Shown: positions 48,238 through 58,650 of the stretch, one piece after another | Numbering within the stretch: position 1 is the first letter of the stretch | Layout of the letters: each line of letters starts with the position of its first letter | Assembly (NCBI GenBank): GCA_025345505.1 | Contig: JANVCC010000185.1 | Coordinates: forward strand, 143,757-207,756 | Length of the DNA stretch: 64,000 bases | Source of the DNA: Todiramphus chloris collaris | Taxonomy: Eukaryota; Chordata; Aves; Coraciiformes; Alcedinidae | Reading direction: 5' to 3' | The notes under the pieces: generated by a model | Database searches by the model: none | The model's input: the letters and a program-made list of their open reading frames with translations, nothing else | What the model was told of the DNA's origin: nothing | Made by a program: the position numbers and the translations under genes

Positions 48238-48955
48238 AATCACAGAATCAGAATGGGTTGTGTTGGAAGGGACCTTGACTCTAGTCCAACCCCAGTGCGT
48301 GGGCAGGGACAACTTCCACTTGATCTGGTTGCTCAGAGCCCCATCTGACCTGACCTCGAACACTTCCAATGATGGGGCATCTGCAACTTCCCTGGGCAAC
48401 CTGGGCCAGTGTCTCACGACTCTCATTGTAGAAAATTTCTTCTTTATCTCCAGTTTAAAGCTCCCTTCTTTTAGTTTCAAACCATCACCCCTTGTCCTAC
48501 CACTATAGACCCTACTAAAAATTCTCTCCTCACCTTTCCTATAGGCCCTCTTTAAGCACTGAAAGGCCCCCAGAAGGTCTCCCCAGAGCCTTCCCTTCTC
48601 CAGGCTGAGCCCCCCCAGCTCTCCCAGCCTGGCTCCCAGCAGAGGGGTTCCAGCCCTCCCAGCATCGCTGGGGCTCCTCTGGCCCCGCTCCACCAGGTCC
48701 CTGTCTCTGCTGTGCTGAGCACTCCCGAGCTGGCCCCAGCACTGCAGGGGGGTCTCTCTCTCTGCCCAGAGCCCTGGGAGCAGAGGGGCAGGATCCCCCC
48801 TCCCCTGCTGCCCACGCTGCTGGGGTGCAGCCCAAGGTGCCAGTGGCTCTGGGTGCCAGCGCACGGGGCCGGCTCAGCTCCAGCTGCTCACACCCAGCAC
48901 CCCCAAGTCCTTCTCTGCAGGGCTGCCCTAATCCCTTCATCTGCCAATGTGTATT
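48238..48955 (-). mobile_element. CR1 LINE, reverse orientation, GC-rich
   Basis: It runs from aaaatcacagaatcagaatg with ttggaagggaccttgactct (3' end) to cacccccaagtccttctctg with cagggctgccc (5' side). Minus-strand translation gives ERIFSRVYSGRTRGDGLKLKEGSF and HWPRLPREVADAPSLEVF, the CR1 ORF2 C-terminus. It is the least eroded CR1 here and much more GC-rich than its surroundings. Open frames at 48223-48864 and 48539-48940 are parts of it. Confidence 0.92.
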
Positions 48956-51594
48956 GATACCGGGGGTTACAAATTATTATATAGCATTAACAATAGCAAC
49001 CATACTGGCACTGGGCCATTAAGTACAAATTGACACTGAAATTGTCAGTAGTTAAATTCAGAATGAATATTCCATTAAGAGTAACAGAGCTTTGCATCTC
49101 TTAAAGGGTTTTGAGACACCCTCTGTTAAAATTTCTGTTGCAGGTTTTTAATTCTACTGTCCTCCAATATTTATTCTATCCCCATATAAGGCTTTGTATG
49201 GGAATGGCCACATCTCTCCTTCTGCTGCTTCTGTTACATAAATGGTAGTTTCTTGAAATGGAGATATATATATAGCAGTGCTGAACAACGTTTTTATGTT
49301 ACATCTATACACAATAGCTAGAGTAGATTTAGAATGGTGGATACCCATAAAATAAAATGTAAGTCCCTGCTTATTATATTTATTCTACTGAAATTATAGG
49401 CATGGTTTAGGAAAGCAAGTTATACTAGGTAGGAAAGTAGGAAAAATGAACCAAATGAAAGTAGTTCTGATAAGCAGTTCAGGTCTAGTCTTATCTTGGA
49501 TCAATAACTTCTGTTTGGTATTTAAAATAATGACCTACTAAGTCAATAACCAAACTTTTTGTGTGTCTGTCAGCATTGCTTGAAACTGATTTAAAGAAAA
49601 TCTTTTTCAGGCTTTATCACACCAGTGCTTTGGAAATAAGTTACTTTAGTTTATGCAATACAATTCTTTTATTGGCTATCTCTGCTTAAGGTGCTTTCCA
49701 CGTTATGAGGCACAGACTCTAAATAAGCAGGTAAGTTGAAGTTTAACCACACATACTGTACTATAGCACTGTAATTATTGCCATGGGTTGCAACTTTAAA
49801 CAAACATGAACTACCCAAGGTCAATGGTGTATCCCTAGATAGAACTAGATGAAATTAGAATCCTATGCAGCAAAAATGCAGAGTAAGCTTAGCTGAAAAA
49901 AGTGAGTTAAAGAAAAACCCGAGTCATTTCTAAGTGAAAAGAATACCAGAATTATTCTGATAGCCGAGACATTTTTTAAATCTTAAAATAATCTGATAAA
50001 CACCACCAGAGTTTCTCTTATTTCCACATCTTCATGTGGACATAACAGACAAAGAAGGGGTCCTTTGAAGCTACCAGCCTGTTTACACAGGCAGTTGACC
50101 TATGTCATCTCCTATCTGAGCACAATGGAAGTCCCTGTCTGTATTGGGAGATTTTTCCTCTCTGTAAAAGAAAAAACAATCTTAAGAGAGACTATTCAGA
50201 TAGTGTGAAGTCTTCTGATGTATTATGACTGGCTCTTGAAGTAATAGATACTGTTTTACATGGTGTGAAAATTTGATTGTAATGTCATCATCTCAGCTTT
50301 ATTTGACTAGCTTGTCAAGTTTTGACTCATTAAACCTACAAAGAGAGTTTTCTTTTCCAAAAGAAATTGTGTATCTTCAATTTTAAGGACTTTTCCATTA
50401 ATCCTCAATACACCCCTTTTCTTACTGTCACATTTCACTCCTGTCCAGCCAGGGCCATTGTCCTGTGCCTGCTTACTGTGTTTTCAAGCAAGCACCTTCA
50501 TACTTTCTCTGATACTGCCTCATACTGATGAATTCTCCATCAGCCTTGCAAAATTGTCTCAAGTAATCATCCTTCTAAATGGTCCTTTGTTTCATCTCCA
50601 GAAGTAGGAACTTTCCCTTCCTCCATCACTCCCAAAAAGTTTTGTGCACTTAGGAACAGTGTCTGTTTTAAAGGGTAAGTTTATCTAGAACTCCCTAAGT
50701 TAGATCATACTAGCACACCATTGTAAACAAAACACAGCACGTTTGTTTTGCTTCAGTAAAGCAAGAAAAAGCAGCCAGCCCTATCAAGGAGGGAACTTTA
50801 CACTGGCCTTCAAACAGAAACAGCGAAGAGATTCCGGGGCTGTGACCGATGCTGCAGCGCAGTACCCCCTGCGTATTAAAAGCCATCTCCACAAGGTGCC
50901 TGCTGTTTTGTAACATCTGTGCCAGCATCCAGCGAGTAGCCTATCTGCTGTAAACTGATCTAGGACGTTGATAATGCAATTGCTGAGAATCATGCGTGTC
51001 AGTTCACACTCTTCCCAACTCTACAAGGCTGCAAACAGCTAAATATGCTTGTGTTACTGGTCTGTAGGTAGAAACATGTGACGAAGCAAACGCAGCAACT
51101 ATTTTCTGAAGTAACTGTTGAGCAGCTTATCTCTAAAATGGAACTATATCAGGTTCCATGGACACAACCTTGCTGTATCTCATTTCTAACCTTGGCAGCT
51201 GCCTGACAAGATGAAACAATCCTACCTGCTCAAACCAAAAAAAAGGTGTGGAGGGGAATAGAAGTATGCTCTGTTCTGGCTCTTCAGGTAAAAACAGCAT
51301 TGCATTTATTCCTTAGAGGCATGTCTTGTTTACCCCATTCTGCATTACCAGAGTTTTCAGACCTTAAAAGCAATTTGAACAAACACTGAATTTGAACAGA
51401 CATTTTGCAAAAATACTCATTCTGAATCTGCCCACAGGGTCTCAGAGGACCAGCTAACCAACCACCCTCCCATCCCTCCAAACCCAAAACCCCTGAGCCA
51501 GCCAAGGTTACTACATACTCCAGCTGCAACAGCATTATATAAACACACCCTTTGCTGCCGTGTGGTTTTAAAACTCATTTAAATTTAATTCAGC

Positions 51595-51600
51595 TTTATT
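51595..51600 (-). terminator. ZBTB34: Candidate distal ZBTB34 polyadenylation signal
   Basis: AATAAA on the minus strand has a GT-rich element about 40-50 nt downstream. A competing ATTAAA lies near 52368. Either would give a 3' UTR of roughly 4.8-5.5 kb. Confidence 0.3.
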
Positions 51601-54600
51601 ATAGAACAAAAGTCTTTGCTGGTATACATCTCACAAACAATGAAAAACTGGCAACAATGTTGGTAAATTTTAACCAATTTTAATAGTATCAGCTGTGTTT
51701 TCATGAATATAAAGCAAAAATTCTTTCTGCAGAATTCCAGTTGTCCCAGGAAGGGTAAGTCTATCTCAGCAAATCAGTGATCATACACAACTTGGTTGAG
51801 GATGCATTAACTCCTCCAAGAAGCTGCTTGTTACAAAGGCACTTAAAGAGTTGTCAAAGCCAGCTGCCATGAAATGAGTTAAGGCTGTGCTATCTGCTGG
51901 AAGCAACTAAGTAGTTGCTGGCTACTCATGTTCAGTTCAGGCTTGTGGTCTAGTGCATCCTGCATTTGCTGAGAACAGCATCAGCTCTGCTGTTACATAT
52001 GGCACCACATAAAATGCAAATACTGCTGTGGAAACTAAATGGTACCTCCCTGCCCAATCGGTGACTTGCCTCTGGCTTGGTGTTAGATTGTCACCACCCA
52101 GCCAGGTTTCTTGTTTGGCTTTTGAGAGCTGGGCAAGGCTTTGTAGTGCAAAACTCAAATGATCACCTCTTCAGAACTAAACAAGCAATGCTGGCAAAAG
52201 AGAAACTTCAAGAGTAGCTTCTCTCTAAAGACTTTTGATTCCTAGTTGGTACATGAGTATTAAACTGCAACTTTTTATAACACTTCAAAAGCATCTAAAA
52301 TGCAAGTCCCTTAATAATTAGATATCTAAATGTAGACACTGACACCACAGATTTGCTCTAGAAGCGTTTTAATTTACAAACAGCAATTCCCATTGACTTT
52401 ATACCATAAAAAAAGCAATTTACAAGCAAGAAACAAATTCATCAGAACAAAATAAAGCAGCACTGAAATATTCATGTCACAAATCTAAAAACAAAGTGAA
52501 TACAAGAGTAAAATATCATTTGAATAAATATTTTAAAATTCATGCTATAAAATAATCCTTAATGGCAAGTTATTGTTACAGCATCAGCTTAGCTAGCTTC
52601 ATTTACTTCATATGGTGATGAAGTGTGGAGTTGTGAGGTTACCGGTTTATATTGCAAGATAATGACACCGAGTCAAGTCATTCAAACTGTTCAATTATTT
52701 ATCATGAAAAACAACCATACAAATAAAAGTTATTTAAAAATACAAATTTTCAGTCAGAACAAACACTGTTAAAGTCGTGCAAGAGCTCTGCCTCTAATCA
52801 GATGTACAACCAGAGGCCTGCAGTACAAGTTCCAAGGCTGAATTCATAGCATATGTAAATGGGAGAGACAGCAGTTTATGGTGTCTACTGTAGCAGGAGT
52901 TACTTACGTGAATCAGAAGCAAACCTGCTCAGTTGCTGATATGCAGCTTCACATCCCCTGAAGGAATACAGGAACATGTGTCCCAGGCTTACTTGTTTGT
53001 TCAGCCTTTTTTTTAAAATGTAAACTTATGTAACTTCTGTTAACGCTGTCACAGGGATGTGCAAGTAGTATTAAATCTACAATATTAAATACAACTATTC
53101 TGGCACTTGTTAAAATACATGTAAAATGCAAACAGATTATAAACTTTGAACATTTTGAATGACTTTACTAAACTTCCAATTCAATCACTGAGTATTATGA
53201 AATTTACAATTCATGAAATAAACAGATTCATATAAAGGATTTACATAATTTCCCAAATACTTTCAAATATAAAATTTAATAAATAACCCTGACCAGTCAA
53301 AAAGCACCATTCAAGGGTAAAATTCCCTTGAGAAAATAGATTAGGTGTTGCATATTTGAGTCCCTTTCAATGGTTTCATGTGAAACCTGTTTAGAAAAAT
53401 GACAATAAAAGAATCACAGTAAACTGATACAAAAATTCAAATAATATATATATATATTTAAAAGTAAAGCTCATTCAATCTTTTCCCAGCCCTTGATTTT
53501 ATTCCTGCTGTTCTTCCCATAATTCAGCCTGTACATATTAAGAGGCCTCATTGTTTTGTCTAAAAGTAAACCAAAGGCTTCAGCATAAACCAGGAATTTA
53601 TGCTTGGGAAGACTGCTTTAATAACTATCAATTTAGGCCTACAGTGTATTCTGCTGAACAGTGAACTGACAGTATCCTTTATGCTATTGAAAGATTTCAC
53701 ACTACAAAAGCAGAGCCAATCTTGAGGCCTTAGTGACCAAACTGAACTTTTAATATACTGTAAGTATTTACAAAGCTATTTTCTAAATGTATTTACAAGT
53801 TTAAAAGAAATAATATGAAAGATAACCGATTAAGAAAACTAAAATAACTTTAAAACCACAAACATTAGCAAAGGTATAAAATCCTTTAATTTCACAGTTT
53901 GTCATTATAGGTTAAACATCTAGAGGAAAGGACACTGTCACTGTTTTCACATTGTCTATAATTAAAAAGGTAGATTAAGAAGAGACTCAATTATGAACCA
54001 GCCTATACAATTTCATGAGTTATTTTGCTGTCAAATATTTCTTCACATATTTTATTGACTTCTGCATTTATTGTAAATGAAATGTGTAACAGCTCTGTGC
54101 TAACTTAAAACTGTACAGACACAAGACACTGTACAGTACTTCCATAATTTGCTTAAAATAACACAGCATACTCTGTTTTGGTGGACTTGTGAAATGAACT
54201 TCAATCAGGTAATGCTTCACGTTTCATGACAATGTTAATCCTGGCATACCATTATGTGACAAGGCACAATTGAATTGCTGCTGCCAGGCTTGAAGTTCTC
54301 TTTCTACCAGAGTCACACACTTTATAAGTGTAAATATAATGCTTGATGATGTTTTATGCTCACCTACGTATGCATCCTTTGAAGCACTGCTGAAATTTAC
54401 AGTACTGTGTTATGGCTTGATAATTATTAACACTGCTAGCAGTGGAAAGGGTAAATGGCATATCCACACGAACAGGAGCAAGCAGAACTTGTGTACTGCT
54501 GAATCATGATTTTGTAGAAAAAGTGATCATTTCCTGCCCCTTAACAGTCCCGTTACAATGTTTTGAACCTGAACCTGTACAATCAAAGCAATGTTGGTTT

Positions 54601-55529
54601 TTTGTTTCTTTTTGTCAGAGACAATTTTGGATAAGTCACTCTTTGGTAAACTCAAACCATTTTAATACATTTACGAATACAAAGAACTAGATTTAAATAA
54701 TGTTAAGATTGTGACACAAAAATTCAAGAAATATAAAATCAGTACCCATATCCTGCTATCCTCAACTCATACTTCCACGGAAAAAGTCACACCAAAGGCA
54801 CCACAGCACAGGTCCAAGATAAAGGGTTAAGAATAACTGTACATTTCTTGGATTTTGTGTGTCTCAAACTTAATTTATCAAAACAGAATTCTTTTTTTGC
54901 ATTTAATTACTTAAAACAAACATTTAGGAAAAAAACCAGTATCAGAAACACCAACATGTTTTTAAGTGAGTAAACATATAGACTACCTTCTCTAGACACA
55001 AACATATACTTTCCCTTACTGGAAACAAAAGTTCTGTTCTTGCTTCAAGGAGAGAAACATCTCCCCATCCTCTGCCTCTTTATTTAGGCAGTTTTACAAC
55101 AAAGAGGCAAATTATTTATTCAATTTATCTGAAACTGCTCCTGTGGAGCAGGTGGGCTTTATAGAGTAAATCTGTATTTAGTAAAATTAATTCTTATTGC
55201 AGACTGTCACAATATTAAGAACTACTGTATTTAATAAAGCTACTGCACAAATATGCCCCAACTTCACAGGAACCAAAAAAGCATTACAAGATAGCAAACC
55301 TACCTTTTTGCTTTCCTGTAATTTAGGAATGAGCTTTTGTTTTCTAAATTTCAGGAGTTAAACAGCATGTTCACAGATCTCTTTTCTATATTTGCTAAAC
55401 AAACATAAGGCCCAATTATATAAAACCTGCACATTAAAGAAGGACGTGTTTAATTTCATTCTGTTCGTCAGGTAGAATTTTACACAGTAGTGTTTGCCAG
55501 TTCATGCTTTTGAGGTCTCTTAAGCTATT

Positions 55530-55632
55530 GGGGTTTTTGTTGTAGTTGGTTTGTTTGGGGTGGGGGCTTTTTTTTTTTGATGTTGTTGTGTTTTTTTGTG
55601 TGTGTTTTTCTTTTTTTTTTTTTTTTTTCTCT
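55530..55632. repeat. T-rich/G-rich low-complexity tract
   Basis: Long T runs with interspersed GTT, TGTG and a ggggtggggg block. It is A-rich on the minus (ZBTB34 sense) strand, within the presumed 3' UTR. Confidence 0.85.
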
Positions 55633-56175
55633 GCTTTTACTTAAATGTTACCATTATATTTCACATTTTATATATTGTACTGACCTAAATGTTGAAGTTA
55701 GCACCATATTAAAAAAAAAATTTGGTGAAACAAAAAGATTTAGAGTATTTTTAAAGTTGTTGGTAGTTCCTTTATGCAAAAAAACAACCACTGAAAATAG
55801 TAGGGAAGCCATAGCAACTCTGTAATACTCACACATGAAATAACAGACATATTGCTTGAAATTCCCATAGATTATTTGTTTTTTCTTTTATACAAAAAAA
55901 AGTACAAATTCCAAGTGCTGACATATCACTTGGAGCTTTAAGTAGGAAGTCAATGTGCACCTGAAAACAGCTCTCTGTGAAGAGACCTATGAAAACACTG
56001 CTTGGAAATACTGTAGTTTAAGCTACAACACCTCTCTCAGGTTTTAACCAACCATGAAGAGTGATGAAGTTAAATTTAATTACCTGGTATGGTTCTACAG
56101 TACGAAATGAAGGTAGATTCTGAGGCCAGTAAAAACACATTTAAAACCACAATGCTACTTTTAGTTTTGCTAATT

Positions 56176-56222
56176 ATTATATATATATATATATAGATAT
56201 ATCTATCTCTATATATATAAAA
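56176..56222. repeat. (AT)n microsatellite, interrupted
   Basis: Alternating AT with gata/tatc interruptions is largely self-complementary. It lies within the presumed ZBTB34 3' UTR and could form a hairpin. Confidence 0.9.
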
Positions 56223-57128
56223 AGGTCAGCACCACAAGTTGTCCAGCTTGCATTCTAGACAACTAACAAAACCCCTCAACAATTTAACCATAATTTAATA
56301 GATTTATGGCATTTGGTTTACATATGTTATAAAGCAAAGCTATTAAAACAAGGTAATTCACTTTGCTCACTTTTGCACACAAAGTAATAGTTTAATAAAA
56401 TGAAACCTAAACAACATTCTTTTAAAACCAAAACCATCCTCCCAAAGTCCAAAGTCCTAAATCCTACACAGAGAGGAGACCTAGCAGTTGAAAGAGTGGT
56501 ACATGGTATAAACCTTGACATACTTTTACATTCACCTCAACCAGAGTAGGAAAAGTGAAAGCATTTTATATATATAAAGCAAATTTATATATATAAACAG
56601 ACCAACTACCAAAAACAGTTAGTGAAAGCAAACAGATTTCGTGGTAACACAAGAAAGGAATCAAAGCTATAACATTCTCTCTCTCCACTGCTGTGTAACT
56701 CATTACCAGCAACAGGATTTAAGAAATCAAATAAAGATTACAGTTTCTTGGTGTATCCAGCAGAGCTGCCAATCTTATTCTACTATCTTTCTCCACTGGA
56801 ATCTGTGTCTTGCCAGATCAACCAGCACGGACACTTTAGCAAGACTCTTCCAATCCTTTCCCCAGCACACTGTCTTTTATATTTGAGCATATTCAAAAGT
56901 AAAACAAAACAAAACAAACAAACAAAACACCAACAACCCAAATAACAACCCAGCCTCCTTAAAAAATAAAGAATACTTATGTAGTCTTCTCCAGAAACCA
57001 TTTCAGACTGATTTCCAGAGGGTCAGGAAAATTAAAAGGCTGTTGTACTAAGGATTACTAAAAGAATAAAAGATTTAAAAAATACATTAGTAATGTGCTT
57101 GTTTGTGTTGCACTTAGAAAGCAATATT

Positions 57129-58628
57129 TTAATCAGATGTGTTAGACATTGCATGGATTTCCATACCAGAATCCATAGCTTCAGAAGCTGATGCATCATT
57201 ATCTACTTTCTGTTCCACAAAAGTTTCTGTTCTGTCTGGAGACTCTACCCTGTTTCTTACTTCTGTTACCCCAGGGTGATTTTTTCTCAAATGCTGGTTT
57301 AGTGTACCCTGGAAAGGAAAACATTTTCCACAGATCTCACAGCGAAAGGGCTTGTCATCTGTGTGACCACGAATATGATACTCAAGTTGGTCCTTGCGGG
57401 TGTATTTCTTCCCACAAAACTTGCACACAAAAGGAGTTATTCCCATGTGCAATCGCATGTGTCGATCAAGGCTCCCTTTCTGGTTGAAGGACTTTCCACA
57501 GTAAATACAAATTAGCCTCTCGTTGTATGGATACCAATGACCTCTTGAATTTCTTTCCCGTGGACTATTTTCATATCCTGGGTTACTCACCATGGATTCA
57601 CCGTCAGGCCCTTGCACCAAGCCCTGAACATCGCTATGCAAGTGAGCAGTGGATACCCGTTTTTGGCGCGCACGACCACCTCTGAAACAGCTCAGCATTG
57701 ACCTTGAAGGACTTGTATTGCTCAGGCTTCCAAAGGCTTCAGCCACACCTGCAGCCTGTGACGAGGCATGGGTAAACGAATAAACATGTTGCAAGACAGA
57801 CCCATAGGAGCCAACATTTACTGCCACCACTTGCTCTCCATCCACCATTTCAGTATGATATCCATCATCACCAAGGGAAGAGCTATCCGAGCAGCTTGGC
57901 CTGTCAGACTTCTCCATTTTAACTTTTACCTCTGCAATCTGACTTTCCCTCACTATCAGGTCTCCTTGCTCATGATCACCTTCAATCTGGATCTCATATT
58001 CAGAGATACTCCCACTGCTTCCTCGATCTGAATGCCCTTCTTCTTGCAGACGACTACGCAGAGTTTTGCCTGGAGTAGTTTCCATCCTAAGATCGCTGCC
58101 TGCTGTTGACTGTCGCACCTGAGAGCAGTAGGGGGGAGATATCTCAATAGGATTGGCAAAGTAGCTGCTTTCTTTAACTCCATTGCGATTTTCTGAATTT
58201 TCTTCAGCACCAACAGTGACAGAGTCAACATCACCAACACTGATCTTTGAATGAATACTCTCCAGTATCTGTGTGCATTTATCAATGACGCACTGCATCT
58301 GTAGAAAGCTAGCTGCAGTGAGAAAACTAACAACATCCTTCAGCTGCAAGGACATCCTTCCAGTGTAACAAAAAGAAAGCAACTGTTCAAAAACATTGGG
58401 GTTTTTGATAACTGATATCGATAAGCCACTCATGGTGCTTAACGCTGAATGGTCACGGAAATACGGAGAACTGGCAGCTAAGACAGCTTTATGGGCTCGA
58501 AACGGCTGACCCTGAATATGCACAATTATGTCACACAGCTTTCCTTGCAAGCGGAGTTCGTTTAACTGGCTCAGAACAGTGTTGCTGTACTCAGGCACAT
58601 CAAACTGAATGAAACTGCTGCTGTCCAT
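57129..58628 (-). CDS. ZBTB34: Zinc finger and BTB domain-containing protein 34, complete single coding exon
   Basis: A 499-residue protein in one exon, starting MDSSSFIQFDVPEYSNTVLSQLNEL. It is a nuclear BTB/POZ zinc-finger factor; members of this family bind DNA through the fingers and recruit corepressors through the BTB domain. The BTB domain spans about residues 20-125 (LCDIIVHIQGQPFRAHKAVLAASSPYF). An acidic, Ser-rich middle contains VKVKMEKSDRP, a possible SUMO site at about K237. Three C2H2 fingers follow at C374/C377/H390/H394, C402/C405/H418/H422 and C430/C433/H446/H451. The frame opens 32 codons further upstream, but a splice acceptor (ttctttcag) at 58651 shows that stretch is intron. 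Near-identity to remembered human ZBTB34 (about 500 residues) excludes the related ZBTB43. Confidence 0.97.
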   Translation of the reverse strand: MDSSSFIQFDVPEYSNTVLSQLNELRLQGKLCDIIVHIQGQPFRAHKAVLAASSPYFRDHSALSTMSGLSISVIKNPNVFEQLLSFCYTGRMSLQLKDVVSFLTAASFLQMQCVIDKCTQILESIHSKISVGDVDSVTVGAEENSENRNGVKESSYFANPIEISPPYCSQVRQSTAGSDLRMETTPGKTLRSRLQEEGHSDRGSSGSISEYEIQIEGDHEQGDLIVRESQIAEVKVKMEKSDRPSCSDSSSLGDDGYHTEMVDGEQVVAVNVGSYGSVLQHVYSFTHASSQAAGVAEAFGSLSNTSPSRSMLSCFRGGRARQKRVSTAHLHSDVQGLVQGPDGESMVSNPGYENSPRERNSRGHWYPYNERLICIYCGKSFNQKGSLDRHMRLHMGITPFVCKFCGKKYTRKDQLEYHIRGHTDDKPFRCEICGKCFPFQGTLNQHLRKNHPGVTEVRNRVESPDRTETFVEQKVDNDASASEAMDSGMEIHAMSNTSD

Positions 58629-58650
58629 TTCTACTGATGGAAAGAGTAAT
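58629..58650 (-). other. ZBTB34: ZBTB34 5' UTR segment and splice acceptor
   Basis: On the minus strand tttttctttcag precedes a 22-nt leader ending in CAGTAGAA before the ATG. The A at -3 gives a good initiation context. The gene therefore has at least one upstream non-coding exon at higher coordinates. I could not identify it, and there is no CpG island up to 64000, so the promoter is probably outside the window. Confidence 0.7.

Larger units (their letters stand above)
46291..51574. other. Intergenic region between RALGPS1 and ZBTB34
   Basis: AT-rich DNA beyond the CpG island, with a reverse CTCF-like motif, one GC-rich CR1 and otherwise nothing recognised. A small patch of higher CpG content near 50820-50960 could be regulatory, but I have no specific evidence. 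Confidence 0.6.
51575..57128 (-). other. ZBTB34: Probable long 3' UTR of ZBTB34
   Basis: About 5.5 kb of AT-rich, gene-free DNA, with no CR1 that I recognise, follows the ZBTB34 stop. Possible 3' ends on the minus strand are ATTAAA near 52368 (followed by GT-rich tgtggtgtcagtgtc) and AATAAA at 51600-51595 (followed by gggtgtgttt). BTB-ZF genes with one coding exon often have multi-kilobase 3' UTRs. The extent is inferred. Confidence 0.4.

Noticed and set aside
48223-48940. Minus-strand frames of 213 and 133 codons
   Set aside because: They lie inside a CR1 LINE and encode its decayed ORF2 C-terminus, not a host gene.
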